From JBBSAT01 sp046351235 (GTDB taxonomy: Bacteria > Myxococcota_A > Polyangia > Polyangiales > Sandaracinaceae), in NCBI GenBank assembly GCA_046351235.1, contig JAXLYV010000001.1:1736001-1800000 (forward strand): DNA of 64,000 bases, read 5' to 3'. The translations under genes were made by a program, and so were the position numbers. Numbering within the stretch: position 1 is the stretch's first letter; every line of letters starts with the position of its first letter. The notes under the pieces are model-generated. The model saw only the letters and a program-made list of their open reading frames with translations, ran no database searches and had not been told where the DNA came from. Positions 15,141-23,683 of the stretch are shown here, piece after piece.

Positions 15141-17132
15141 TCAGAAGACGAACGCGATGCGCGACTGGAGCGTCCACATCGTGCTGGTCGCGAGGCGCGG
15201 CCCGAGCGCGGGCCCGGCGTTCATCACGCCGAACTCGTTCGACCAGCGCATCTCGTCGTGCGGGCCCCAGCTGAGCTTGATGGCGAGGTCCGCCTCCCAG
15301 CCCATCAGGCACGCCTCGGGGTTGCCGTAGTCGCACGAGCGGCTGGGATCGGTGGGAGAGAGCACGGTGTTCAGCTGGTCGGCCATCGCGATCAGGAACT
15401 GGCCGATGAGCTCGACGCCGCCGTCGTAGCCGAGCGGGCGCCAGCGCACCTGCGGCAGCACGTACACCGAGTTCCACACGCCGCCCTGCGACCAGAGCGA
15501 AGACGAGTAGTAGTAGGAGTCCGCCGTGCGCACCGCGAGCGCGACCGGATAGAGGAGCAGGCCCACGCGGTAGTTCTGCTCGCTCGGGCGCTGCGTGAGC
15601 TGGTCGATGCCCATGATGCGGCCGTTCTGGCCGGTCGAGAACCCGGACTCGAGCACGAACGCCTGGTAGCTGTGGTGCGGCGTCGTCGGCGCCTCGATGC
15701 CGAGGCGCACCGCGCCGCCCCAGATGTTCGCGCCGAGCTGCGTGGCGCTGCGGCCCTCGGGGATGTGGACGCCGTGGACCGTACAGCCCATCGGCTCGTT
15801 GCAGAAGTCCGACGAGCCCGTGAGCGCGACCGCGTTGGTCGTGCCCTGGATCGTGTACATCTCGCCCTCGGTGTAGATCAGCGGCTGATCGGCGCCGAAC
15901 GCCGACCAGCGCAGGCGATAGAACGCGTCGCCGATCCAGACGTCGCTCGAGGTGTACTGCTGGCCGCGGTAGGCCGCGATGAGGCCCACCGTGAGCTCGT
16001 CGCGCGCGTTCACCTCGGAGTTGAAGTCCGGGTCGTTCCACGCGAGGAACGTGATGGCCTGGTAGACGTCGTCGCCGCCGTTGCCGAGGAATGCGAAGGG
16101 CGTGCGCGAGCGCAGGCGGCGCTGCTCCTCGGCGAAGGCCATCTCGGCGAGCGGGCCGCCGGGTAGCACGGTCCCGTGCGTCATCGTGTCCTCGACGAGC
16201 CAGTCGTAGCCGACCGCGAGGACGAGAGGCGTCGGGCGCTGATCGCCGGTGGTGAGCGCGTTGATGATCGTGAGCGGGCGCGTCGCGAACAGGATGCGGT
16301 CGAAGGTCGAGCCGGTGTTCGCGTCACCGAAGTCGTTCCGGAACGACGTGTCCGGCGTGGTGCCGAACGCGCTCAGGCCGCCGTCGTTGAAGAGCAGGCC
16401 GAGACCGCCGTGCGAGCCCATGCGGCCGATGCGGATCTGACCGATCGGGATCCGGAATTCGAGCCAGAGGCGGCGCAGGAAGATCTGGGAGACGTCGTTG
16501 CCGAAGATGTTCGTCGAGCTCGGCTCCGTCGCGAAGAGCGGCGTGGTCGCGAGGCGCGCGTTGTCGCCGAAGACGACGTTGTCGAGCAGGTCGAACTGCG
16601 TGCGGAGCGCCGCGATCGGCTCCTCGGGGTTCGAGCCGAAGGTGATGGCCGGCTCGAGGCGCAGGCGCATGTAGCCGAACGCCGGGTTCGCCGCGAGGTC
16701 GGTGTTGTTGTCGGCTGGGTTCGTCGTGGGGATGCCGTTCCAGGCGCCGAGGCGGGCGCGGTAGTACCCGTGGACCTGGAAGTTGATCGGGATCGCGCTG
16801 CCCGAAGGCGGCGGCTCGTCGTCGTCGTCCTCGGTCGACGCGCCCTCGTCGGGCGGAGGCGGCGGGGGAGGAGGAGGCGGCGGTGGAGGCGGTGGAGGGG
16901 GCGGCGGGGGCGGAGGAGGAGGCGGCTCCTCGGCCACGCTCGCGCTCTGGCTCTCGCCCGACGCGCTCGCATCGCTGCTCGGCGCCGCGCCGGTTCCGTC
17001 GGCGGGCGGAGCGACCCCGTCCTCGGGGACGCTCTCCTCGGTGCTCGTCGTGCCTTCGTCCGACTGCGCACGCGCCACCGGCACGCCGGTGATCAACGCG
17101 AGCAGCACGAGCGTGCGCCACATCCCCTTCAT
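15141..17132 (-). CDS. Outer-membrane beta-barrel protein with 25-Pro tract (paralog 1)
   Basis: 663 residues. Signal peptide ends ARA|QSDEG. Residues about 23-115 are a disordered acidic/Ser region holding an unbroken run of 25 prolines (DNA about 16852-16926) and then an acidic DDDDE stretch. From about residue 118 the sequence alternates as beta strands with many aromatic girdle residues (INFQVHGYYRARLGAW, RRLWLEFRIPIGQIRIGRMG), ending AFVF, a C-terminal Phe as expected for BAM substrates. It is a clear paralog of the protein at 21678-23576 (shared strand order, FATRPL, QIRIGRM/FRAGQMT, LLPQ/LFPEV segments). It is last in a minus-strand cluster with two lipoproteins. Transport substrate unknown. 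Confidence 0.75.
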   Translation of the reverse strand: MKGMWRTLVLLALITGVPVARAQSDEGTTSTEESVPEDGVAPPADGTGAAPSSDASASGESQSASVAEEPPPPPPPPPPPPPPPPPPPPPPPPPDEGASTEDDDDEPPPSGSAIPINFQVHGYYRARLGAWNGIPTTNPADNNTDLAANPAFGYMRLRLEPAITFGSNPEEPIAALRTQFDLLDNVVFGDNARLATTPLFATEPSSTNIFGNDVSQIFLRRLWLEFRIPIGQIRIGRMGSHGGLGLLFNDGGLSAFGTTPDTSFRNDFGDANTGSTFDRILFATRPLTIINALTTGDQRPTPLVLAVGYDWLVEDTMTHGTVLPGGPLAEMAFAEEQRRLRSRTPFAFLGNGGDDVYQAITFLAWNDPDFNSEVNARDELTVGLIAAYRGQQYTSSDVWIGDAFYRLRWSAFGADQPLIYTEGEMYTIQGTTNAVALTGSSDFCNEPMGCTVHGVHIPEGRSATQLGANIWGGAVRLGIEAPTTPHHSYQAFVLESGFSTGQNGRIMGIDQLTQRPSEQNYRVGLLLYPVALAVRTADSYYYSSSLWSQGGVWNSVYVLPQVRWRPLGYDGGVELIGQFLIAMADQLNTVLSPTDPSRSCDYGNPEACLMGWEADLAIKLSWGPHDEMRWSNEFGVMNAGPALGPRLATSTMWTLQSRIAFVF

Positions 17133-17189
17133 CGCTCCTCCTCGAGCCTCGTCGTCCGGCGCGCCGTGCGCGCCCCCTTCGATCGTCGT

Positions 17190-18188
17190 TCAGTCCGCGC
17201 AGGGGTGGCCGGCCGCGTAGTCGCTACGCTCGGGGCCGATGTTCACGATGCTCACGCCGTTCGCGAAGAGCTGCACGGCCTCGCAGCCGATGCGGTGGGA
17301 CTCGCCCATCGCGTCCGTCCCCGTGTAGGCCCAGGCCTCGACGCGGATCGTCTCGCCCATCGAGTTCGGCGTGACGTTGAGGCCGACGTAGAGCCCGTCG
17401 GCCGCCGTCGCCGTCGCCGAGGCATCGGGGCTCTCGTCGCCGTTGAAGTAGCGGTAGTGCACGCCCGTCGCCGCGTCGTGATCGACCTCGATGATCTCCG
17501 AGCCGTCCGCGCGGAACATGCGCACGATGGCGCCGCTGATGTCGTTGCCGTCGCAGTCCATGATCCGACCGGCGACCGTGGACTTCGTGGGATCGCGCGT
17601 GATGAGCTGCGCCTCGGAGATGGTGAGCGCGATCAGCTGCGACACGGCGTTGCCGGTCACGGTGCCGCCCGCCGCCGCGGGCGCGGGCTCGTTGACCTGA
17701 ATCGAGTCGAGGAAGGTCGTGCCCATCGTGGTGCCCGTGTGCGCGAAGACGCGGTACGCGTACCAGCCGCCCGCGCGCGCCATCACGCTGACCTGACCCG
17801 TCGCGTCGCTCATCACGTCCTGGCAGCTACCGCAGCCGGTGCCGGCCAGCGCCTCCGCGGGGATGACGTTGTCGGGGCAGAAGCAGAGGCGCGTGTTGGG
17901 CGCCTTGTCGCCGTGCTCGCCGAACGACTCGAGCGTCATCGTGGTCGCCACCAGCGCGCCCGCCGTGGGCTCGGTGCTCGAGCCACCGCACGCGAGATCC
18001 GCCGCGCCGCCCGTGACCATCGCCGGCGTCAGGACCGGAGCCGTGACCGAGCCCCCCGAGTCGACGCCGTTCCCGCCGTCCGGCGCCGGCCCGCTGTCGG
18101 GGGTCCCGCCCCCGTTGTTACAGGCCGCGAGCAGTGCGCCCGCGACGGCGAGCCGGAGAAAGCTACGAGCGTGAACCTTGCGTCCCAT
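17190..18188 (-). CDS. Secreted lipoprotein, carboxypeptidase-regulatory-like
   Basis: 332 residues. N-terminal lipobox LLAAC after a short signal (Cys about 23), then a Gly/Ser/Asp linker (GGGTPDSGPAPDGGNG). The body has Cys pairs (CFCPD, GCGSCQD) and beta-rich repeats with VAGRIMDCDGNDISGAIVRM, which resembles a carboxypeptidase-regulatory/Ig-like surface domain. Function not recognised. It lies between the hydrolase-like lipoprotein and barrel paralog 1 on the same strand (spacings 110 and 57 bases), so it is probably part of one surface complex. Confidence 0.65.
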   Translation of the reverse strand: MGRKVHARSFLRLAVAGALLAACNNGGGTPDSGPAPDGGNGVDSGGSVTAPVLTPAMVTGGAADLACGGSSTEPTAGALVATTMTLESFGEHGDKAPNTRLCFCPDNVIPAEALAGTGCGSCQDVMSDATGQVSVMARAGGWYAYRVFAHTGTTMGTTFLDSIQVNEPAPAAAGGTVTGNAVSQLIALTISEAQLITRDPTKSTVAGRIMDCDGNDISGAIVRMFRADGSEIIEVDHDAATGVHYRYFNGDESPDASATATAADGLYVGLNVTPNSMGETIRVEAWAYTGTDAMGESHRIGCEAVQLFANGVSIVNIGPERSDYAAGHPCAD

Positions 18189-18298
18189 GTGCCAATCCTT
18201 CGTTTTGCGCAGACGTCGCCGGTGTGCTGGCGGGCCCGCGCCGCCCCGAGACTAAACGAATTCGGTGAGCGGGGGAGCCCCCAGCGAGGCGCGGTCCC

Positions 18299-21200
18299 TC
18301 ACGGAGTGGAGAAGTCGCAGGTCCAGTCGGTGAGGCAGTGATGCCCGGCGGGATCGGTGTGGTAGCGGAGGTCGGCGCCGTCGGTGACGAAGAAGCGCCC
18401 CACGAGGTGCGGGAAATACAGGCTCTCGTCCCACGTCTTGGTCGGGTCGGGGACCTCGGTGCCGTGGTTGCCGTGCGGGACGACGTAGACCTGGAGCACG
18501 CCCGAGATCCCATCGTACGTGCCGAGCGCCGGATCGAAGGGCGATGTCGTCGCGGTCGCGCGCACGCTCTCGCGCGTCCAGCGCAGCGGCGGCACGCTGC
18601 GCACGGGCGCGATCGTGCCGCCGGGATCTCCGTCGGCGGTGAACAGCTCGAGGCCATCGCCCAGATCGTCCACGTCGGCGAGGAAGTCGGCCGCGCCGGG
18701 GACCGGGTGGCGCTCGAGACGCGCGACGCCCTCGAGCACGTGGTAGCCGATCAAGAGCTCGTTCGGCGTCGCATACGGCGCATAGCGCGTCGCGAACGAC
18801 GCGGGCGTGCGGAAGTCGGCGAGCTCGTCGGGACCGTCGGCCGGCAGGAAGGGCACGAGCCCCGCGGCGCGCGCCATCGCGCTGCCTGCGCCGAGAGGGA
18901 CGTCCTGATCGCCGACCGACATCGCGATGAGCAAGCTGCGCGGCCCCGCGTACGACACGTCCGGCGCCGCGATCGGATCGAGATAGAAGCGGCCGACGTA
19001 GTTGATCGGATCGGCCGGCTCGAGCGCGAGCTGCGCGATGGCCTGGAAGCGCCGGAAGTCGCGCGACTGGCGGCGCAGCCCGAAGCCCTCGGCCGGCGCC
19101 ACGAGAAAGGGCGTATCGAGCGGGTCGAACGCCACGCCTTGATAGATGGCGCAGTGGGCGCACATCCCGGGCCCCGTGCCGTGGAGCGACTCGAAGGAGG
19201 ACACGACGCGGCTCGGGCGCATCGACGCGTCGCGCGGCGCGCAGCGCGCGTAGTCGAAGCTCGCGCCGGCACCGTGATAGACGTCGACCTCGAGCACGTC
19301 GCCCGCATCCGTCGGAATCGGCACGCGGAAGCGCCCTTCGGCACCCACACCGCCGCAGCGCGCCTCGTGATCGGAGAGGTTACGGACCACGACGGCGTCG
19401 CCCTCGACGAGCTCCGTCGCGTCGAGGCACGCGAACTCGACGTTGGCCGCGTCGTTCACGTCGGTGACGAGGAACGAGAGGCTCGTCTCGCCGGCCGCGC
19501 ACGCGCTGTCCTGGCTCGGGCCGCCCGTGTTGGGCTGACCGAGCACGAGCGGGCCGATGGTGCGCAGGATCACGGCGTCGACGACGTCCCCCAGCTGCGA
19601 TCGGATGCTGACGTCGATGAGGCCGCCGGCGCCCGAGGTCGGGACGGCCGTGCGGATCGACGGATCCACGCCGCCGAGGATCGGCGCGATGAAGGCGCCG
19701 AGCGACTCGCCCCACGCGTGGTAGCCGTTGTTCCAGCCGCCGATGTCCGGCGTGCCGTCGGCGTCGAAGTCGCCCGCGAGCTCGGGCACGCCGTCGCCGT
19801 CGAGGTCGGGCGTGGTGACGACCGGATCGCTGTCGGGCAGCGACGTGTCCGGGAATTCGAACGTGTAGCCGGCCGTCGTGCGCGGGCCGCCCGGCGCGTC
19901 CATCCCGAAGCTCCGGAGGATGCGCGTGAGCTGGAGATGATCGAGCACGCTCTGCCGAACGACGTCGCGCGTGTGGAAGACGTACGCGCTCCAGAAGTCG
20001 CCGCCGGGATCGGCCACGTCGTCGCCGTTCAGATCCACGGCGCGATGGAGACGCGTGAGCCCCCGCCCCATCGGGCCGAGGCAGGAGCTCGTGAAGAGGG
20101 CCTCGGCGAGCATGCGCGTGGAGCGATCGAGCACGAGCCCGTGGCCGACCGCGTCGATCGCGACCGTCGCCACGCCGTTGCGTGCGATCTCGCCCGCGAA
20201 GCCGAGCGCCTCGATGTTCGCACCGGTGTAGCCGTGGCCGTAGTAGGCGACCGGGAACGGCTGGTGGTGCGTCGCATCCTCGCGAGGCACCACGATGATC
20301 ACGGGCACGAGATCGCGGTGCACGCGCGAGGGGTCGGCCGCGATGCGATCGAGCTGCCAGTGATCGTCGGACGTCGGATGTTCGGGATCGCCCGCGAGGA
20401 AGGGCGTCTCGTAGTAGGCGACGACGACGTGATCGACGTTGTCGTAGCTCTCGAGCAGCTCGTCGAGCCCGGGCCCGTCGACGCCGAGCGCGGCGCTCGC
20501 GAGCTGGGCGAGCGTGTCGCGCAGATCCTCCCACGGCACGATGCTCACGTTCGGCGAGCCGGGGTCGCAGTGGTTGCGCGCGCTGCCGCCGCGCGAGGGC
20601 GCGACGTAGAGATCGGGCGGGAACTGATCGGCGAGGAACGAGAAGCGCCCGCGCCCGTAGAGCCCATCCCGAAGCTCGACGAGGTCCTCCGTCACCGTCT
20701 GCGTGGTGAACGTCCAGGCGAAGCGCACGCCCTCGAGGCCGCGCGTCGCGAGGTCGCCGTAGACCTCGGGATGCGCGGCGAAGAGCGCCGGCAGCCGCGC
20801 GATCTCGTCGATCTGCGAGACGTGGTGCACGCCGTCGAAGGGCGAGCGCACGGCCTGCCCGTCCTCGCCGACGAGCCGATCGGTGAGCACCACGGCGTAC
20901 GTGTGCCGCTCGCGCAGCGGCAGGATCGGTCGCAGGAGCAGCGTGTTGGTCTCGCGCTCCCAGAACCACACCATGTGGTCGTAGGTCTCCTCGGGCGTGG
21001 CGTAGCGGCGGCCGTCGAGCGTGTTCGGGTGGTCGAGCACGCCGTCGAAGTCCGTGTCCTCGCCGTCGTCGAGCGTGCCGTTTCCGTTCGCGTCCTCCTC
21101 GACGCTCTCCATCAGGATCTGCGCCTCGTCGCCGCGCGGATCGTTCGGGTAGTAGCGATTCGTGCGCTCGGTGACGTAGTGGAAGTTCCCGCCGTCGATG

Positions 21201-21646
21201 TCGATGGGCGTGGGAACGCCGGTCTCGAGATCCACGATGTAGACGGCGTGGCGCGCGAAGTCCGCCGACGAGAAGCGCGCCCCACCCTGCCGATCGATCA
21301 GCGCCTCGAGATCGAGCGGCGCATCGAACGAGACCGCGATGGGCGCGTACGTGCCCCAGCCGTCGAGCTCGGCGAGCTCCTCGCGCACGCGCGACTCGAG
21401 CGCGGTCGGCGCGAGGAAGCTGGCGTTGATGCGGCGCCCGGTCGGCGAGGTGGGATCGGGCCACGTCGCGACGTCGTTCGGCAGCGGGATCTCGGGCAGC
21501 GGGCGGGCGTTCAGATCCCAGCGCACGCGGGGGCCGGTGCCCATCGTGCGCGGGCCGAGCGACGCCGGGAGCCCACCCCCGTTGCACGCGAAGGCGAGCG
21601 CGAGCGTCGTGCCCGCGAGACCGAGTTGCAGCGAGCGTCGGCGCAT
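18299..21646 (-). CDS. Large alpha/beta-hydrolase-like lipoprotein
   Basis: 1115 residues. Lipobox ALAFAC (Cys21), then GNGG-type linker. The N-terminal half resembles the Ig-like region of bacterial virulence-factor lipases. The central part has an alpha/beta-hydrolase pattern: VAYYGHGYTGANIEALGFAG (oxyanion region), VATVAIDAVGHG, and the nucleophile elbow HAWGESLGAF with Ser648. A calcium-type DxDxDG pattern (DLDGDGVPELAGDFDADGTP) lies just before the elbow. The end has PHGNHGTEVPDP, a good catalytic-His candidate. It is anchored in the outer membrane by Lgt/Lsp/Lnt processing and sits 31 bases downstream of barrel paralog 2. Likely a surface esterase or lipase; substrate unknown. Confidence 0.65.
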   Translation of the reverse strand: MRRRSLQLGLAGTTLALAFACNGGGLPASLGPRTMGTGPRVRWDLNARPLPEIPLPNDVATWPDPTSPTGRRINASFLAPTALESRVREELAELDGWGTYAPIAVSFDAPLDLEALIDRQGGARFSSADFARHAVYIVDLETGVPTPIDIDGGNFHYVTERTNRYYPNDPRGDEAQILMESVEEDANGNGTLDDGEDTDFDGVLDHPNTLDGRRYATPEETYDHMVWFWERETNTLLLRPILPLRERHTYAVVLTDRLVGEDGQAVRSPFDGVHHVSQIDEIARLPALFAAHPEVYGDLATRGLEGVRFAWTFTTQTVTEDLVELRDGLYGRGRFSFLADQFPPDLYVAPSRGGSARNHCDPGSPNVSIVPWEDLRDTLAQLASAALGVDGPGLDELLESYDNVDHVVVAYYETPFLAGDPEHPTSDDHWQLDRIAADPSRVHRDLVPVIIVVPREDATHHQPFPVAYYGHGYTGANIEALGFAGEIARNGVATVAIDAVGHGLVLDRSTRMLAEALFTSSCLGPMGRGLTRLHRAVDLNGDDVADPGGDFWSAYVFHTRDVVRQSVLDHLQLTRILRSFGMDAPGGPRTTAGYTFEFPDTSLPDSDPVVTTPDLDGDGVPELAGDFDADGTPDIGGWNNGYHAWGESLGAFIAPILGGVDPSIRTAVPTSGAGGLIDVSIRSQLGDVVDAVILRTIGPLVLGQPNTGGPSQDSACAAGETSLSFLVTDVNDAANVEFACLDATELVEGDAVVVRNLSDHEARCGGVGAEGRFRVPIPTDAGDVLEVDVYHGAGASFDYARCAPRDASMRPSRVVSSFESLHGTGPGMCAHCAIYQGVAFDPLDTPFLVAPAEGFGLRRQSRDFRRFQAIAQLALEPADPINYVGRFYLDPIAAPDVSYAGPRSLLIAMSVGDQDVPLGAGSAMARAAGLVPFLPADGPDELADFRTPASFATRYAPYATPNELLIGYHVLEGVARLERHPVPGAADFLADVDDLGDGLELFTADGDPGGTIAPVRSVPPLRWTRESVRATATTSPFDPALGTYDGISGVLQVYVVPHGNHGTEVPDPTKTWDESLYFPHLVGRFFVTDGADLRYHTDPAGHHCLTDWTCDFSTP

Positions 21647-21677
21647 CGGGCGCCCTCCTTGCGGACGTCGAAGAAGA

Positions 21678-23576
21678 TCAGAACGCGAGACCGAGGCGCA
21701 GGCGCGCCATCCCGACGCTGCCCATCGTGGCGCCGTTGGCGTCGTCGAAGGCGCGACCGGGGAAGAGCACGCCGCCCTCGAGGCCGGCCTGGAATTCGAG
21801 CCACTCGGTGAGCGGCGTGTGCACGCGGATCGCCGCGTCGAGCTCGAGGCCGAGATCGTGGCGCGTCGGATCGCCGCCGCGGTAGTTCACCGAGCGCCCC
21901 TCGGCGCGCTGGCGGTAGGGGTCGACCTGATCGGTGCTCGTCCAGGCGAGCAGGCCGCCGACGCGCAGGTCGAGCCAGCCGAGCGGCCGCCAGATCATGT
22001 AGGGAAAGAGGTAGAACGCGCCCGAGACGCCGCCGTTCGTCGGGATGAGCTGCGCGCCGGGCGGCGGGCGGCCGAAGGTGTCGGGATCCTGCGCGAGGAA
22101 CGCGGCGCGCGCGCTCATCGCCGCGAGCACCTCGGGGAAGAGCACGAGGCCGACGCGGTGATCGGGGTTGAAGGTGCCGCGACGCTCGGTGCCGTCCTCC
22201 GTGTTCGAGTCGCCCGACGCGAAACCGCCCTCGAACACGAGGTCGATCTGCTCGTGCCGGCGGCCGAGCTGCGCGGCGAGGAGGAACTGCTCGACGTCGG
22301 CGCGCGGGCGCGTGGCCGTGCGCGTGAGCGAGGTGGCGCCGCGGATGTAGGCGGCCTCGAGCGCGAAGAAGAAGCGACCGCCCGTGGGCTCGGCGAAGTG
22401 CCAGCGCGCGAAGACGTCGCCGACGAAGACGTCGAGGAAGTCGTTCTGCCAGTCGTGCTGCGTGCGGTAGGCGACGTAGGCGCCCACCTGATCGTCGCCC
22501 TCGCCGTAGAAGCCGGCGAGCACGCCCTGGAACGCGGTGTCGCCGCACGCCGAGGTGTTCGGGAACGACGCCGGCGTCGGGCGCAGGCAGGGGCGCTGCC
22601 CGTCGGCCGTGAGATCCCACGCGACCCAGTCGCCCGCGATCGCCACGGTGAAGGGCGTGGTCTCGCCGAGCGGGCGCGTGGCGAACATCACGCGGCGCAC
22701 GAGCGAGCCGAAGCGGTAGTCGCCGAAGGGCTGCGGCGTCTGGCCGTCGTTGGCGACGATGCCGAGGCCCCACGTGAAGGTCATCTGGCCGGCGCGGAAG
22801 ATGCCGATCGGCGAGCGCCACTCGAGGTAGAGCTGGCGCAGGCGGATCCCGGGGTAGCCGTACTGGTCGCGCGCGTAGGCCGCGGGGAACGTGCCCTGCG
22901 CGAGCTCGCCGAACGCGACGCCCCAGAGCAGATCCATCTGGCCGAAGAGCGTGAGGAACGGGGAAGCGTTACCGCTCGCGTCGCGATGATCGGAGAGCGT
23001 CATCCGGAACGCCGCGCGCAGCCACTGCTCGGCGAACCAGTTCTGTCCGAGCGAGGGGCCGACGGGCGGCTCGCCGGGCGCGCGCGGGCTCGCGGCCTGG
23101 AGCGGGATGTCGCTCATCGCGTTGCCGCGGAGCTGGTACTCGCCCGGGCCGATGTGGATGCCGAAGATGAGGCCGTCGCCCTCGACCTCGGCGGGCGGGA
23201 TGTCTTCGTCGCCGGTCTGGGCGGGCGTCTCGCGCGGCGGCTCGGTCTCCGTTTCGCTCTCGGTCGCAGTCGTCGTCTCGGGCTCGGCGCCCGTCTCGGA
23301 CGTGCCCGTCTCCGACGTGCCCGCATCGGACGTGCTCGTCTCGGACGCCGCCGCCTCGGTGCTCACGATCCCGAGCTCCGGTGCCGGCGGCGCCACGGGC
23401 TCCTCCGAGGGCGGCGGCGCCGGCGGCGCTTCGGATGGCTCGACGGCGTCGGTGCTCGACGCAGGCGGCGGCGCGGGCTCGGCCGGCGCTTGGTCCGACT
23501 GCGCGCGCGCCGGAGCGACCCCCGCGAGCGACAAGAGGCATCCGGCGATCAGCACACGGAAGACGCGGCCCGACAT
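21678..23576 (-). CDS. Outer-membrane beta-barrel protein (paralog 2)
   Basis: 632 residues from ATG 23576, which begins the signal peptide MSGRVFRVLIAGCLLSLAG...ARAQ; the frame is open further upstream but that part is not signal-like. Residues about 25-135 are Pro/Ala/Ser/Thr/Glu-rich with five near-repeats of SETxTSxA. The barrel region follows (PLYLEWRSPIGIFRAGQMTF-like strands, MFATRPLGE, YLFPYMIWRPLGWLDLRVGG), ending LRLGLAF with C-terminal Phe. Paralog of 15141-17132. First gene of the four-gene cluster, so its promoter (in 23577-23683) probably drives all four. Confidence 0.75.
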   Translation of the reverse strand: MSGRVFRVLIAGCLLSLAGVAPARAQSDQAPAEPAPPPASSTDAVEPSEAPPAPPPSEEPVAPPAPELGIVSTEAAASETSTSDAGTSETGTSETGAEPETTTATESETETEPPRETPAQTGDEDIPPAEVEGDGLIFGIHIGPGEYQLRGNAMSDIPLQAASPRAPGEPPVGPSLGQNWFAEQWLRAAFRMTLSDHRDASGNASPFLTLFGQMDLLWGVAFGELAQGTFPAAYARDQYGYPGIRLRQLYLEWRSPIGIFRAGQMTFTWGLGIVANDGQTPQPFGDYRFGSLVRRVMFATRPLGETTPFTVAIAGDWVAWDLTADGQRPCLRPTPASFPNTSACGDTAFQGVLAGFYGEGDDQVGAYVAYRTQHDWQNDFLDVFVGDVFARWHFAEPTGGRFFFALEAAYIRGATSLTRTATRPRADVEQFLLAAQLGRRHEQIDLVFEGGFASGDSNTEDGTERRGTFNPDHRVGLVLFPEVLAAMSARAAFLAQDPDTFGRPPPGAQLIPTNGGVSGAFYLFPYMIWRPLGWLDLRVGGLLAWTSTDQVDPYRQRAEGRSVNYRGGDPTRHDLGLELDAAIRVHTPLTEWLEFQAGLEGGVLFPGRAFDDANGATMGSVGMARLRLGLAF

Positions 23577-23683
23577 CGGGCGCGACCGTATCCCCGGGCA
23601 GTTCAAAAGGGAAGCGCGACCCATTGGCGCAGGGCCGCCGAAATGCGGATCGCAATTCGAGGCCGACGTACTAAGACGTCCGC

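Noticed and set aside
16176..21811. Two plus-strand open frames of 700-1150 codons over the barrel and lipoprotein cluster
   Set aside because: Arg/Glu/Val-rich shadows with no signal peptide or domain; the minus strand holds the signal peptides, lipoboxes and strand patterns.
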